From contig JBBCJM010000101.1 of assembly GCA_037190175.1 (NCBI GenBank), positions 1-64,000 of the forward strand: a stretch of 64,000 bases of DNA, in the 5' to 3' direction. The DNA comes from JBBCJM01 sp037190175. GTDB lineage: Bacteria; Pseudomonadota; Alphaproteobacteria; Rhodobacterales; Rhodobacteraceae. This document shows, one piece after another, positions 63,554-64,000 of this stretch. Below the pieces are notes generated by a model, which saw only the letters and a list, made by a program, of their open reading frames with translations, made no database searches and was not told where the DNA came from. The stretch's first letter is position 1. Each line of letters starts with the position of its first letter. Both the position numbers and the translations under genes were made by a program.

Positions 63554-64000
63554 GTGGACCGGGCGGCGAAATGGGCGGGGGCCGTGGCGACGGCCCCCCT
63601 GGGCTGGCTTGCCGGGCTGATCGACCCCCTGCTGCGATTGTGGCAGCGGGCGACGGGCCAGGGCGGCATGGCGGCCTTCTTCCTGCTGCCCAACATGGCG
63701 GTGTTCGGGGTCTTCGTGCTGTTGCCGCTGATCCTGAACATCGCCTATTCGACGACCTCGGGCGCGCCTTTGTTCCTGGGCGACCGCGACTATGTGGGCG
63801 GGGCCAACTATGCCCGGCTTCTGAACTGCGCCGACTATACGCGGCCCGCCACCTGCGCCGAGGACCAGTTCTGGACCGCGGTGCGCAACACCGGGCTTTT
63901 CGTGGTGGTGCAGGTCACGCTCCTGATCGTCGCCGCCACGGTGACCGCGCTGATCCTGAACCGCGAGCTGCGGGCGCGGGCCTTCTGGCGGGCGGTGTTC
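63554..64000 (+). CDS. ABC sugar permease, first subunit (partial)
   Basis: 149 codons from GTG 63554 to the window end, no stop reached. Two TM segments visible (FFLLPNMAVFGVFVLLPLIL and LFVVVQVTLLIVAATVTALI), typical of MalF/UgpA-type permeases. Follows the binding protein by 5 nt. Confidence 0.85.
   Translation, partial: MDRAAKWAGAVATAPLGWLAGLIDPLLRLWQRATGQGGMAAFFLLPNMAVFGVFVLLPLILNIAYSTTSGAPLFLGDRDYVGGANYARLLNCADYTRPATCAEDQFWTAVRNTGLFVVVQVTLLIVAATVTALILNRELRARAFWRAVF

Overview
The window is high-GC DNA from an alphaproteobacterium, most likely a member of the Rhodobacteraceae (Rhodobacter/Paracoccus-like). The signs are a lone sigma-54 gene of Rhodobacter type, a VPLPA-type C-terminal sorting signal, and an operon that looks like the unlinked head-spike genes (ghsA/ghsB) of the Rhodobacter gene transfer agent (GTA). 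The species cannot be named from sequence alone.

Layout. (1) 1-3.77 kb is host: an rpoN-like sigma-54 factor and a lone hydantoinase/oxoprolinase subunit, followed by a tRNA with anticodon CAT. (2) 3.80-50.24 kb is a complete, probably intact P22-like (short-tailed) prophage. It lies between two identical 45-bp copies of the tRNA segment running from the anticodon loop to the CCA end. (3) 50.27-54.5 kb is host and GTA-like: the displaced tRNA terminator, ghsA-like and ghsB-like spike genes, a peptidoglycan hydrolase and a nested pair of spanin-like genes. (4) 54.4-56.6 kb has a secreted peptidoglycan-binding protein, a flavin-dependent monooxygenase and a small hydrophilic protein. (5) 56.7-64 kb is a LacI-controlled locus for unsaturated uronides: GH105 hydrolase, KduI, a large lyase-like enzyme, and an ABC sugar importer cut by the window end.

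The prophage is organised like a lambdoid phage. A leftward early operon (12.2 to 3.9 kb) carries about 20 small genes, including two Lar-type restriction-alleviation proteins, and ends in excisionase-like and integrase genes. Four copies of one palindromic operator (TTGGCA-N4-TGCCAA type) sit in the leftward promoter at 12.25 kb and the rightward promoter at 15.85 kb. Between these arms, where lambda carries rexAB and cI, lie a RelA/SpoT-domain nucleotidyltransferase gene, a zinc-ribbon gene, a DUF982-like gene, a hicAB toxin-antitoxin pair and a short repressor without a peptidase domain. The rightward operon (15.9-22.8 kb) has a Cro-like gene, a RuvC-like resolvase, a possible ssDNA-binding protein, a primase-helicase and a candidate iteron origin. 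Two leftward moron units with strong promoters and their own palindromes (23.0-24.6 kb) interrupt it.

The late operon begins with a promoter followed by a terminator-like hairpin near 24.65 kb. It runs through the small terminase, a large terminase split into two genes, portal, a GroES-like co-chaperonin, scaffold, capsid, tail-completion and ejection proteins, a peptidoglycan hydrolase, and a tail-fibre/tailspike cassette. A leftward gene for a VPLPA-CTERM secreted protein and a GH108 endolysin-holin-spanin cassette close the phage. A tRNA-like element with a 2-nt anticodon loop lies just before attR.

Two things stand out: the operator-bracketed cassette of likely exclusion genes, and the position of the prophage about 210 bp upstream of the GTA head-spike operon, whose ghsB-like N-terminal domain has a standalone homologue inside the prophage tail cassette.
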